DNA from: an uncultured Nocardioidaceae bacterium
Lineage (GTDB): Bacteria > Actinomycetota > Actinomycetes > Propionibacteriales > Nocardioidaceae
Assembly: GCA_902805855.1 (NCBI GenBank)
Contig: CADCUJ010000038.1
Location: 1 to 38,145 of the forward strand
Direction of reading: 5' to 3'
Length of the DNA stretch: 38,145 nt
Shown here: positions 1 to 7,509 of the stretch, in pieces
Numbering within the stretch: position 1 is the stretch's first letter
Layout: the number at the start of each line of letters is the position of its first letter
The notes under the pieces: model-generated
Told to the model about the DNA's origin: nothing
The model's input: only the letters and a program-made list of their open reading frames with translations
Databases searched by the model: none
Translations under genes and position numbers: made by a program

Positions 1-1
1 G

Positions 2-295
2 GTCTTGAGCCAGAGCCCCGAGGCGTTCACCGAGCAGCCGGCAGGCACCACCGTGGTGATCACGGTCTCCTCCTTCGATCCGACGCCGGCCGCTACCCCT
101 ACCCCCAGCCCGACACCGACCCCCAGCCCGACACCGACCCCCAGCCCGACACCGACGCCCAGCCCGACACCGACGCCCTCACCGACCGAGGACTCGGACA
201 CTCCTAGCCCGAGTCCCTCGAGGTCGTCGAGCCCGTCGAGGCCGGCTTCGCCGACCTCGCGGAACAGCCCAACAATCGGGACCTCGCCCGGATAG
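2..295 (+). CDS. C-terminal end of a PASTA-domain Ser/Thr protein kinase (PknB-like), 5' truncated by the window
   Basis: Only the last 97 codons are present; the open frame enters at base 2 and ends at TAG 293-295. The first ~25 residues ([21 protein letters not shown]) match the end of a PASTA repeat, the extracellular peptidoglycan-binding module of PknB/StkP kinases. A low-complexity tail of TPSPTP repeats follows, then a Ser/Pro/Arg-rich end. Family knowledge: such kinases span the membrane once and regulate wall synthesis and division. It converges on the DUF881 gene with a 3-bp gap, matching the usual actinobacterial order pknB next to DUF881 and crgA. The kinase domain is outside the window, so the assignment rests on one partial PASTA repeat plus synteny; a PASTA penicillin-binding protein is an alternative. 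Confidence 0.7.
   Translation, partial: VLSQSPEAFTEQPAGTTVVITVSSFDPTPAATPTPSPTPTPSPTPTPSPTPTPSPTPTPSPTEDSDTPSPSPSRSSSPSRPASPTSRNSPTIGTSPG
103..174 (+). repeat. 18-bp tandem repeat, four units, in the kinase tail
   Basis: Four consecutive 18-bp units (CCCCAGCCCGACACCGAC, the last with G as first base) start at 103, 121, 139 and 157. Each encodes PSPTPT in the kinase frame. The unit is a multiple of three, so copy-number change keeps the frame. Pro/Thr-rich segments of this kind are typical flexible extracytoplasmic tails. Confidence 0.9.
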
Positions 296-298
296 CTC

Positions 299-1153
299 TC
301 AGACGTCGCCGCCGGAGGCGCCGGTCAGGTCGCCCGCGGGACGGGCGTAGTTCAGGTCGAGCGGCCCGTCGTACCCCGGCAGCCTGACTGACGAGTCCAC
401 GTCGACGTCCCAGCCCAGCTCCGCCTCCGCGACGTACTGCAGGTAGATGTCGATGTAGCGGTTCGCCTGAACGCTGTTCAGCATCTGGTCGGGGGCACCG
501 ATCGCGGTGATGACGTACGGCGGGGAGTACGGGATGTCGTGCAGCACCACGGTGTTGCCCACGCACTTGATGCCCGTCGTGGAGATCACCCGCTGGCCCT
601 GGATCGTCATCGCCTCGGCGCCTCCGGCCCACAGCGCGTTCACCACCGCCTGGATGTCCTGCTGGTGCACGACGAGGTCGTCGGCGGTGAACTCACCGGA
701 GCCGACTCTCTCCTCGATGACCTCTTCGGGTGCGTCGTCGAGGGTGACGGTGACCGCCGGGCCCCTGACCGGCTCCATTCCGGCCGGGTGGCGCAGGTCG
801 ACGAGCCGTTGCTGGACCTGCTCCACGCCGCTGTCGTCGACCTGCTCCGACAACGCGGTCACCTCTGCGGCGAGCGCCGCTGCCCGTTCCTGCAGCGCGT
901 TGGTCTCCCTCCTCTGCTCGAGCACCAGCGACGCCAGGTCGCCGTACCGACCGGCTCGCAGGTCCGACCCGTCGGAGTTGACCGCGCTGGTGGCGAGCAG
1001 TGCCCCGGCCAGCAGGAAGACCCCTGGCGCGAGCAGCCGTCGACCGAGCCCGCGGGTGCTGTGGGCCTCGAACAGCCGCGCCCGGGCCGCGCCCAACCGC
1101 TGTCGGGAACCGTGCGGTCGGGAAGGGCGGGGCGAGGCGTGCTGCGGTGTCAT
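299..1153 (-). CDS. DUF881 family envelope protein
   Basis: 284 residues. A basic, Pro/Arg-rich N-terminus of about 40 residues precedes a hydrophobic segment (LLAPGVFLLAGALLATSAV, about residues 40-58). Next comes a coiled-coil-like stretch with Gln/Glu/Leu (about 78-120) and the DUF881 domain, including HQQDIQAVVNALWAGGAEAM and YVITAIGAPDQM. This layout, one anchor, short coiled coil and extracytoplasmic domain, is normal for DUF881. No biochemical role is firmly known for the family. It sits between crgA (divergent) and the PASTA kinase (convergent), an order conserved in actinobacteria and suggestive of envelope or division function. ATG at 1153 is the only start giving a normal family length. 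Confidence 0.88.
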   Translation of the reverse strand: MTPQHASPRPSRPHGSRQRLGAARARLFEAHSTRGLGRRLLAPGVFLLAGALLATSAVNSDGSDLRAGRYGDLASLVLEQRRETNALQERAAALAAEVTALSEQVDDSGVEQVQQRLVDLRHPAGMEPVRGPAVTVTLDDAPEEVIEERVGSGEFTADDLVVHQQDIQAVVNALWAGGAEAMTIQGQRVISTTGIKCVGNTVVLHDIPYSPPYVITAIGAPDQMLNSVQANRYIDIYLQYVAEAELGWDVDVDSSVRLPGYDGPLDLNYARPAGDLTGASGGDV

Positions 1154-1271
1154 CTGGCGTGCCTTCGGTGGTGGGGCCGGCCCCGACTACGCTAGCCGAC
1201 GACCGGGCAGCCCAGCCGCCCGACGAGCGAGCGCAGCACCAGACACGCAAGAACCAGCGGAGGAGCAGCAG

Positions 1272-1739
1272 GTGTCCGACACCAGCGGAAGCAGGAGCAC
1301 GTCGCGAAGCCGCGCGGGAGCCTCGCGGGGGATGCCGGCGCTCAGCCAGGCTGCGGGCACCTCGGTCGTGCGGACCGTCCTCGCCGCGGCGCTCGTGGTC
1401 GCCGGCATCGCCTGGATCGTGGTGTACCTCAACATCGCCCAAGACGGTGAGCAGCTCACCTGGATGGGGGACCTCAGGCGCTGGAACTTTTTGATCGGCT
1501 TCGGCGCCCTCCTGCTCGGCCTCGCCTTCGCTGCGCATCCGTCCACCCCGCTAGGCCGGGGCCGCGGGGTCGTGTGGGGGATGCTCGGCTGCTTTCTGAT
1601 CGGGCTGATCTGGATCGTCGTGTACTACATGGCCGGGGACGCCGACATACCGCTGATCTCCGACCTGACCAACTACAACCTGGTGGTCGGGATCGGCTTC
1701 ATGGCCGTCGGCTTCGTCTTCGCCACGCACTGGGAGTAG
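1272..1739 (+). CDS. crgA: CrgA-like cell division membrane protein with duplicated core
   Basis: 155 residues from GTG 1272, preceded by GGAGGAG with a 6-7 base gap. CrgA (UPF0233) is a small actinobacterial membrane protein of the divisome, normally about 85-95 residues with two transmembrane helices; it influences Z-ring and PBP placement. Here a Ser/Arg-rich cytoplasmic N-terminus (1-30) is followed by two copies of the CrgA unit: residues ~43-89 (GIAWIVVYLNIA ... WNFLIGFGALLLGLAFAAH) and ~108-155 (GLIWIVVYYMAG ... YNLVVGIGFMAVGFVFATHWE). Each unit has two predicted helices, so four in total. The gene lies in the conserved place between DUF881 and rhomboid/ppiA. Identity as CrgA is secure; the doubled architecture is unusual and may alter stoichiometry with FtsZ or PBP partners. 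Confidence 0.9.
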   Translation: MSDTSGSRSTSRSRAGASRGMPALSQAAGTSVVRTVLAAALVVAGIAWIVVYLNIAQDGEQLTWMGDLRRWNFLIGFGALLLGLAFAAHPSTPLGRGRGVVWGMLGCFLIGLIWIVVYYMAGDADIPLISDLTNYNLVVGIGFMAVGFVFATHWE

Positions 1740-1744
1740 CCGCG

Positions 1745-1795
1745 GAACTACACCCGTGTAGTTCTGTCCACAGGGGTTATCCCCAGTGTGGACAA
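1745..1795. terminator. Two adjacent hairpins between convergent genes, overlapping DnaA-box-like sequences
   Basis: Between the crgA stop (1739) and the rhomboid stop (1810) lie two inverted repeats. The first is the perfect 20-bp palindrome GAACTACACCCGTGTAGTTC (1745-1764). The second has arms TGTCCACA (1765-1772) and TGTGGACA (1787-1794), continued inward by GGGG (1773-1776) and CCCC (1781-1784) around a TTAT loop, with a 2-base bulge. Position at two converging 3' ends suggests a bidirectional terminator. The arms also read as DnaA boxes: TGTGGACAA (1787-1795) is an exact inverse of the actinobacterial consensus TTGTCCACA, and TTATCCCCA (1777-1785) is one base from TTATCCACA. Confidence 0.6.
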
Positions 1796-1809
1796 CACCC
1801 TCGGGCGGC

Positions 1810-2717
1810 TCAGGCCAGGGCGACGGAACGGGCCGCGAAGGCGAGCACCAGCAGCACCACGACGACGGCCAACCCGGCCGCCTGCCACCAGCCTCGCTGC
1901 CGGCGCGGCGAGTAGACCAAGATCGCGCCGATCAGCACACCGCCGACCAGCCCACCCAGGTGACCTTGCCAGGACACGTTGGGCACGGTGAAGGTGATGA
2001 ACGCGTTGATCCCGAGAAGCACCAGCATCTGGCTCACGTTGCGGCGCATCTTGAGAGCGACCAGCAGATACCCCCCGAACAGCCCGAAGATCGCTCCGGA
2101 GGCGCCGAGCGTCTCGGAGTTCACCGGGGTCAGCCAGTAGACGAACGCGCTCCCGACCAGGCCGGACAGCAGGTAGAGCGCGAGGAACCGGACCCGGCCG
2201 AGCACCGACTCGAGCTGGGGACCGAACAGCCACAGCGCCAGCATGTTGAACCCGACGTGCCAGAGCTCGACGTGGGTGAACATGGAGGTCAGCAGCTGCC
2301 AGTAGGCGCCGTCGGCGACCCCGGTGAACCGCATCACCTGCCCGTCGGTGATCCGCGCGACCACGGTGTCCGGCAGCAGCGCGAGCCGGTGCACCCACGG
2401 GCTCAAACCCCCACCGGTGGCGAGGATCGAGATCCACACCGCGGCGTTCACCGCAATCAGGATCTGCGAGGTGAGCGCCGGGTTCCCGGACACCGCGCCG
2501 CCGTACGCCGTACGTCCAGACCTCGTCGACCTGGAACCCTCGTTCACGCACGACGGGCACTGGAAGCCCACCGCTGCCTGGCGCATGCAGTCAGGGCAGA
2601 TCGGCCGCTCGCAGCGCTGGCAGCGGATGTGGGTCTCGCGATCCTGGTGCCGGTAGCAGACGGGGGCGTCCGGTCCGGGGCGCCCAGCCGAAGGAGAGTT
2701 CGCGGCAGGCGGAGTGC

Positions 2718-2721
<4 letters not shown>
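1810..2721 (-). CDS. Rhomboid family intramembrane serine protease with N-terminal zinc-finger region
   Basis: Rhomboids cleave transmembrane substrates inside the bilayer. The core shows HVELWHVGFNM (conserved His/Asn near 155-159), GASG with the nucleophile at about residue 208, and WQGHLGG with the catalytic His at about 254, so the Ser-His dyad is intact. Six to seven hydrophobic segments are visible. Before the core the frame encodes CYRH, IRCQRC, ICPDC and FQCPSC, a B-box-like Cys/His cluster typical of actinobacterial rhomboids. The first ATG (2586) would delete most of this cluster. Upstream there is no ATG, GTG or TTG in frame, but CTG at 2721-2719 overlaps the ppiA stop as CTGA and follows GGTGGAG. 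I therefore take a CTG start (303 residues); the exact start is inference. Confidence 0.85.
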
Positions 2722-3257
<536 letters not shown>

Positions 3258-3430
3258 GTAGCTGCCTTTCGCCTCGCGTCACTTCACTTCGGTTCGCCTC
3301 GATCCTCCCATGTGACCCAAGGGTGGACGGCCGAGGGTTTGATTCGTCTGGTGATCCGGGCATGATTCGACAAACGTGGGGCAGAGGAGAGTGCCAGCGA
3401 TGAGCCGGACCTGACCCAGCGGTCGGCGTG

Positions 3431-3482
3431 AGTGTGGCCGGTGTCAGTGTGGCCGGTGTCAGTGTGGGTCCGGTCAGTGTGA
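3431..3482 (+). repeat. 15-bp tandem repeat upstream of, or at the N-terminus of, the gene at 3509
   Basis: Units AGTGTGGCCGGTGTC at 3431 and 3446, a variant AGTGTGGGTCCGGTC at 3461 and a partial fourth copy at 3476. The repeat is open in the frame of the downstream gene (VSVAG units from GTG 3428), so it is either a 5' leader or a repetitive N-terminal extension. Confidence 0.75.
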
Positions 3483-3508
3483 GTGCAGAAGAGAGGACAC
3501 CTCGTCAG

Positions 3509-4240
3509 ATGGCGAAGTCGAAGTCGAAGCAGTTCCGTAGGCAGGCCAACCAGCTCAGCCGCAGCCTTGCCCTCCAAGTGGAGTCTGCCCGGGACAAGGC
3601 GGGGCCAGTGATCGCCGACGCGCGCGACAAGGCAGCCCCGGTGATCGCCGACGCCCGCGACAAGGCAGCCCCGGTGATCGCTGACGCCCGCGACAAGGCG
3701 GCCCCCGCGATCGACACTGCCAAGGACAGGTTCAACAGCGACGTACGCCCGAAGATCGCGGCTGCCGTGGTGGCCGCCGGCGAGGCGACCGAAGACGTCC
3801 GTGGCGAGGCCAAGAAGCGGGGCCGGGCGACCGCCGCGGCGCTCAAGGGTGAGGTCGACCCACCGAAGCAGACCCATCGCCTACGCAGGTTCCTGGTCTT
3901 CACCGGTCTCACCGCGATCGGGGCACTGGTCGCGAAGGCGTTGTCGGACCGCAAGTCGAGCACGGCGTGGCAGTCCTCGTACGAGCCCAGCCCGGCATCT
4001 TCGGATGCGGCGCAATCAACTGGGACGTCCGCGGACAGCGCTCCGGTGAGCCCGGCCACGACGGCTCTTTCGGACCCGACTCCGGCAGCCACGTCGGCGG
4101 CGGCCGCGAGCGGGATCGCCGGCGACGACGAGGGCGCCGCGGGGCCTGACGAGGCAGCGGCAGACGCGGCCGACGTGCCTCACCCGGCCACCACACCCGA
4201 CGAGCCGGCCGAGGAGATCAAAGTCAACAAGGACAGCTAG
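3509..4240 (+). CDS. Repeat-containing single-pass membrane protein, function unknown
   Basis: 243 residues from ATG 3509 (MAKSKSKQFRRQANQL), preceded by GAGAGGA about 11 bases upstream. I do not recognise a named family. The N-terminal half is basic and predicted helical, with four 11-residue repeats of the form RDKAAPVIADA (residues ~28-71). A Lys/Arg-rich stretch follows, then one hydrophobic segment (FLVFTGLTAIGALVAKAL, about 131-148), and an acidic Ala/Ser/Pro-rich C-terminal tail. The repeats resemble amphipathic, apolipoprotein-like or LEA-like helices that could lie on a membrane surface; that is inference. A longer form from GTG 3428 is possible. The gene is divergent from ppiA and convergent with the acyltransferase gene. 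Confidence 0.75.
   Translation: MAKSKSKQFRRQANQLSRSLALQVESARDKAGPVIADARDKAAPVIADARDKAAPVIADARDKAAPAIDTAKDRFNSDVRPKIAAAVVAAGEATEDVRGEAKKRGRATAAALKGEVDPPKQTHRLRRFLVFTGLTAIGALVAKALSDRKSSTAWQSSYEPSPASSDAAQSTGTSADSAPVSPATTALSDPTPAATSAAAASGIAGDDEGAAGPDEAAADAADVPHPATTPDEPAEEIKVNKDS
3590..3721 (+). repeat. 33-bp tandem repeat, four units, coding
   Basis: Four 33-bp units beginning CGSGACAAGGC start at 3590, 3623, 3656 and 3689. The middle two are nearly identical and the outer two have diverged. Each encodes an 11-residue helix repeat (RDKAxPxIxDA). The 11-residue period fits three helical turns. Confidence 0.9.
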
Positions 4241-4258
4241 TCGGGTCTCGCCACCGAC

Positions 4259-5341
4259 CTAGTCGGGTCGCGTCGTCGAGCTGCCCGAGGTTCCCGAGCT
4301 ACTCGAGTTGCCCGAGCGCCTCGTGGCGCGCCCCGTCGGCAGGTCGAGGGGACGGTGCTGGTCGATCCATCGGTCGATCTGCTCCCACTGGCCGAACAGC
4401 CAGTCGATGCGCTGCTCGCGCCCATCGGGGATCTCGCTGCGCGGCACCCGCCACCACCGCATGATGATCTGCTTGTCCATCGGCAGCTCCCGCCAAAGGT
4501 CGGCGACGGTGAGCAGGTGATCGAGCCCGGTGTGCGCGACCAGAACGACGTCGGCCTCGGGTGCCGCGTCCAGGGCGGCGAGCAGGCCGCCGGGGCGTGG
4601 GGCGAGTACGTTCGGCATGTTCTCCGCGCGTACGGCCATCTGTTCGAGGCCGAGTCGGCGAAGCTTGTCGATCGCCCGCTGCCGTCGCTGTGGGGTGAAG
4701 TTTCCGCCCTCGGGGAAGATCACGAAGGCGTCGTTGTGGTCCAGGTCCCGGGCCAGCGCGCCCACCTGGGACTCGAGGTCGGCGCCGGGCCCGCCTCCGG
4801 GGGAGACGAACCTGCTCGGCAGGCGGTTCAGCAGCACGTCGATGGCCGGGTCCCAGGCCAGGGTGTCCTTCAGCACGACGCGCGGCTCCCGGCCGTACCA
4901 GTGCATCAGCGCGTGCATCAACGTGAACGAGTCCCCTGGGCCGGCGTGGCGGCAGCACACCAGCAGCGGCTCGCCGGGGAACGCGTCCGGGGTCGGTCCC
5001 TCGGTCACGATCTCCAGGTGCAGTACCCGTCGGGCCTCCCGGAAGAAGATGCCGAGGTAGGTCTGCACGAGGTCGTAGTGGATCCGCTCGAAGTAGGGCC
5101 TGCGGATCGCGTAGCCGAAACCGGAGGCGATCCACAGCCCGAACAGCTCGACCAACATGATGCTCTCCAGCACCAGGTGCAAGACCACCAGCCACAGCAG
5201 GCGCAGGGGCCGCAGCCGGCCCTGCACGACAGGTGACAGCACCGCGGTGACCAGCAGCCACAACGGGATGGTGCTGAGCAGCAGCACGGTGAGCCCGACG
5301 ACCGCGGGAGCGAGCACCATCCGGCGGAAGTAGTGCCTCAC
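4259..5341 (-). CDS. Lysophospholipid acyltransferase family protein (PlsC-like)
   Basis: 360 residues from GTG 5341, which overlaps the patatin stop as GTGA. Glycerolipid acyltransferases move an acyl chain to a lysolipid or related acceptor. Motif I HAGPGD (H132 to D137, the HX4D catalytic pair) and motif III FPEGGNFT (~209-216) are visible. Two strongly hydrophobic N-terminal segments (about 8-37 and 47-78) indicate a membrane protein. It is longer than typical PlsC (about 240-260 residues), with a C-terminal domain rich in Trp/Arg and a Ser/Gly/Thr-rich tail. It is the last gene of the SURF1-DUF3817-patatin-acyltransferase unit. Coupling to a patatin suggests deacylation and reacylation of membrane lipids; the substrate is unknown. 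Confidence 0.85.
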   Translation of the reverse strand: MRHYFRRMVLAPAVVGLTVLLLSTIPLWLLVTAVLSPVVQGRLRPLRLLWLVVLHLVLESIMLVELFGLWIASGFGYAIRRPYFERIHYDLVQTYLGIFFREARRVLHLEIVTEGPTPDAFPGEPLLVCCRHAGPGDSFTLMHALMHWYGREPRVVLKDTLAWDPAIDVLLNRLPSRFVSPGGGPGADLESQVGALARDLDHNDAFVIFPEGGNFTPQRRQRAIDKLRRLGLEQMAVRAENMPNVLAPRPGGLLAALDAAPEADVVLVAHTGLDHLLTVADLWRELPMDKQIIMRWWRVPRSEIPDGREQRIDWLFGQWEQIDRWIDQHRPLDLPTGRATRRSGNSSSSGTSGSSTTRPD

Positions 5342-6168
5342 CCGAGATGCTCCTCGAGGTAGCCGACCGAGGCGTCGTAGGCCGCGTCGATGCGTCCCTC
5401 CACGGCGGCGAAATCGCGGTAGGCCAGCAGGGAGTCGAGCCGGGCCGAGCCGCCGCCGGTCGGAAGTACGTGGGCGGTGACGTGGTCCGGCAACGCCGCC
5501 ATCTCGCGGTGGAACCGGTGTCGCCGGGCGATCTCGAAGGAGACCCGGGCCACTTCCCAGGGCTTCGTCGGCGGTCGCAGTACCCGGTCCACCCGGCCCA
5601 CCTGGAGCACGAAGATCCGCTCGGCCCCACACTCGACTGCCCGGCCGACCGGGATCGAGTTGACGATCCCGCCGTCGAGGAAGTGCTCGCCGTCGACCCT
5701 GGCGGGCCGCAGCAGCCCGGGGACCGCGGCCGATGCGACCACGGCGTCGACCACCCGGCCTTCGGTGAACCAGTGCTCCGCGGCTCGCTCGATGCTCGCG
5801 GCGCAGCACTGGAACGGGACGGCGAGCTCGTCGAACCTCCGCTCACCGAGCAGCTGGTGCAGCCGTTCGCGCAGCGGCTTAGCCGAGTGCAGATGGGTGC
5901 CGGTGCGCACGGCACGGGTCACCTGGCGCACCGCTCCGTCGCCGTACACCTCCTTGCTGGCTGCGGCGCTCTGCCACAGCGACACCAGCCTTCCGATGAC
6001 GTCGAGTGAGGGGTCCGCGGCGACCAGGGCGCCGTTGAGCGCGCCGACGGAGGTGCCGAGGACGAGGTCCGGCCGGATCTCCGCCTCCAGGAGCGCCCGG
6101 AGCATCCCCACCTCGGCCGCGCCGAGTACGCCTCCGCCGCCGAGTACGAACGCGGTCGGCCTGCTCAT
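5338..6168 (-). CDS. Patatin-like phospholipase (RssA-type)
   Basis: 276 residues from ATG 6168, which overlaps the DUF3817 stop as ATGA. Patatins are Ser-Asp dyad lipid acyl hydrolases. The oxyanion loop GGGGVLG (10-16), the nucleophile elbow GTSVG (Ser40) and LDGG with the catalytic Asp at 165 are all present, so it should be active. There is no signal peptide or membrane helix, so it probably acts at the inner face of the membrane. An open frame continues upstream through the 21-bp repeat to 6423, but the conserved patatin start (RPTAFVLGGGG) and the ATGA overlap favour 6168. Confidence 0.93.
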   Translation of the reverse strand: MSRPTAFVLGGGGVLGAAEVGMLRALLEAEIRPDLVLGTSVGALNGALVAADPSLDVIGRLVSLWQSAAASKEVYGDGAVRQVTRAVRTGTHLHSAKPLRERLHQLLGERRFDELAVPFQCCAASIERAAEHWFTEGRVVDAVVASAAVPGLLRPARVDGEHFLDGGIVNSIPVGRAVECGAERIFVLQVGRVDRVLRPPTKPWEVARVSFEIARRHRFHREMAALPDHVTAHVLPTGGGSARLDSLLAYRDFAAVEGRIDAAYDASVGYLEEHLG

Positions 6169-6587
6169 CTCGGTTCGGTTGAACGTGCCCTCGCGCCCGT
6201 TGAACTTGGCCCCGTGCCGGTTGAACTTGGCCGCGTGCCCGTTGAACTTGGCCCCGTGCCGGTTGAACCCATCTCCAGGACTCGGCGCGTAGCACGCCGC
6301 TCGGCCCAGAAGGACAGGATCGGCACTGTGCCGGAGACCAAGGTGACGATCGTGAACCGAAGGTCCCAGTTCGCCTTGCGCGAGAGTACGAAGGCCGCGA
6401 CCAGGAAGATCATGTAGAGCCACCCGTGGGCGACGCCGAGGTACTGCGAGATGCCGTCGCCGATCGCCTCGGCCTGGCTTCCGTCCGGCGACAGGTAGTG
6501 CAGCGGGAGGCCGATCAGGACCAAGATGATCAACAGGACCCCGACGACGGTGGCCATGACCCGGTAGGCGAGGAGCGGGGTTCTCAC
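6165..6587 (-). CDS. DUF3817 family integral membrane protein
   Basis: 140 residues from GTG 6587, overlapping the SURF1 stop as GTGA. Residues ~8-105 match the DUF3817 layout: a first helix (VMATVVGVLLIILVLIGLPLHYL), then YLGVAHGWLYMIFLVAAFVLS and a third helix (IVTLVSGTVPILSFWAER). The family has no defined reaction. The C-terminal 30 residues are seven-residue STGTGPS repeats encoded by the 21-bp DNA repeat at 6178-6268, so the tail looks like a repeat expansion added to a normal ~105-residue protein. It lies between SURF1 and patatin with 4-bp overlaps on both sides. Confidence 0.88.
   Translation of the reverse strand: MRTPLLAYRVMATVVGVLLIILVLIGLPLHYLSPDGSQAEAIGDGISQYLGVAHGWLYMIFLVAAFVLSRKANWDLRFTIVTLVSGTVPILSFWAERRATRRVLEMGSTGTGPSSTGTRPSSTGTGPSSTGARARSTEPR
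6178..6268. repeat. 21-bp tandem repeat cluster A (five unit starts)
   Basis: GTTGAAC recurs at 6178, 6199, 6220, 6241 and 6262, spaced by exactly 21 bp. A complete unit begins GTTGAACTTGGCC and ends CGTGCCG on the plus strand. The cluster lies inside the 3' end of the DUF3817 gene and directly upstream of the patatin start. It is related to cluster B at 8439 in the opposite orientation (16 of 21 positions identical between the closest units). Confidence 0.92.
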
Positions 6588-7459
6588 GACCTCGACGCTA
6601 CCCGGTCCTCGCTGGTGGAGCGCATCGGAACCACCGGCTCCGAATGCCCGTCGGTCGAGCCTGGCGGGAGCACTTCCTGCTCACCCTGGACGACGTCTCG
6701 ACACCATCTCCACCACACAAACAGCGCGAAGGCGGCGAAGACCCACCACTCCAGCGCGTACAGCAGGTTCCGCAACGATGTGAACGTCTCGGGCTCCGGC
6801 AGCGCCTCCGGCGTCACCGGATCGAGACCGGCTGCACTCCCGGCTGATTCGCTGCCAGCACTGGTCGAGCCGGTCGCAGTGAGCTCCTCGGCGATCACGT
6901 ACCCGCCGAAGAGGTCGCGATCCACCCGCTGGATGGCATCGGCCACACTCACCTCCGGCAACACCTCGTCCCCCGGATCCGGATCCGGTCGTCCCGTGTC
7001 CTCCGGTGGCTGCAGCCAGCCCGTGAGCCGTACCTCGCCAGCCGGCGCGGCAGGTAGCTCGGGCTGTGGCGTCCAGCCGCGCACCACGAGCATCGCCGGA
7101 GTCGATGGAGCCGCCGGAGCCTGGCCGCACCGGTTGTCGCACACGGCGAGCGGCGAGACGACCCAGTACCCGCTCCTGCCGCCCAGCTCTCGTCCGGAGA
7201 CGAGGAACGACCCTTCGCTGACCCAGTTACCTTCGAGGCGCACCGGCTGCCCGATCGCGTCGCCAGGGTACGGGTCGTCGGGTCCCAGCACGTCGCGCAA
7301 TGCCTTCGGCTCCGCGCTCGCCAGGTCCCTTGCCTCCGCAGCACGGGCGGCTTGCCAGGCGTCGTACTGCCACAGTCCCAGCCAACCGGCCGCCGAGACT
7401 GCGACGATCGCCAGCAGGTGCAGGCCGACCAGCCGTGGAGACCAGAGAGCGCGAAACAC
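6584..7459 (-). CDS. SURF1 family protein, cytochrome c oxidase assembly
   Basis: 291 residues from GTG 7459. SURF1 proteins help assemble the haem a/copper centre of aa3-type cytochrome oxidase. The layout is canonical: N-terminal helix (VGLHLLAIVAVSAAGWLGLWQ, ~11-31), a long extracytoplasmic domain containing VRLEGNW, SGYWVVSPL and LVVRGWTP, and a C-terminal helix (LLYALEWWVFAAFALFVWWRW). A Ser/Gly/Ala-rich insert (about 205-225) lies in the loop before the second helix. It is the first gene of the four-gene overlapping unit ending at 4259. Actinobacterial SURF1 genes often stand apart from the oxidase genes, as here. Confidence 0.92.
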   Translation of the reverse strand: MFRALWSPRLVGLHLLAIVAVSAAGWLGLWQYDAWQAARAAEARDLASAEPKALRDVLGPDDPYPGDAIGQPVRLEGNWVSEGSFLVSGRELGGRSGYWVVSPLAVCDNRCGQAPAAPSTPAMLVVRGWTPQPELPAAPAGEVRLTGWLQPPEDTGRPDPDPGDEVLPEVSVADAIQRVDRDLFGGYVIAEELTATGSTSAGSESAGSAAGLDPVTPEALPEPETFTSLRNLLYALEWWVFAAFALFVWWRWCRDVVQGEQEVLPPGSTDGHSEPVVPMRSTSEDRVASRS

Positions 7460-7509
7460 GTGGTCAGCCTACGGTCCGGCGGTACGTCGGCACCGGCTCG
7501 CACTTTGGC

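Noticed and set aside
1181-1200. Bidirectional promoter between DUF881 and crgA (TACGCT/TAGCGT)
   Set aside because: Plausible -10 hexamers occur on both strands, but no acceptable -35 element was found on either, so it was not listed as a feature.
6169-6423. N-terminal extension of patatin through the 21-bp repeat (FNRHGAK repeats)
   Set aside because: The patatin fold starts at 6168, where ATG overlaps the DUF3817 stop; the upstream frame only reads DUF3817 and repeat DNA out of frame.
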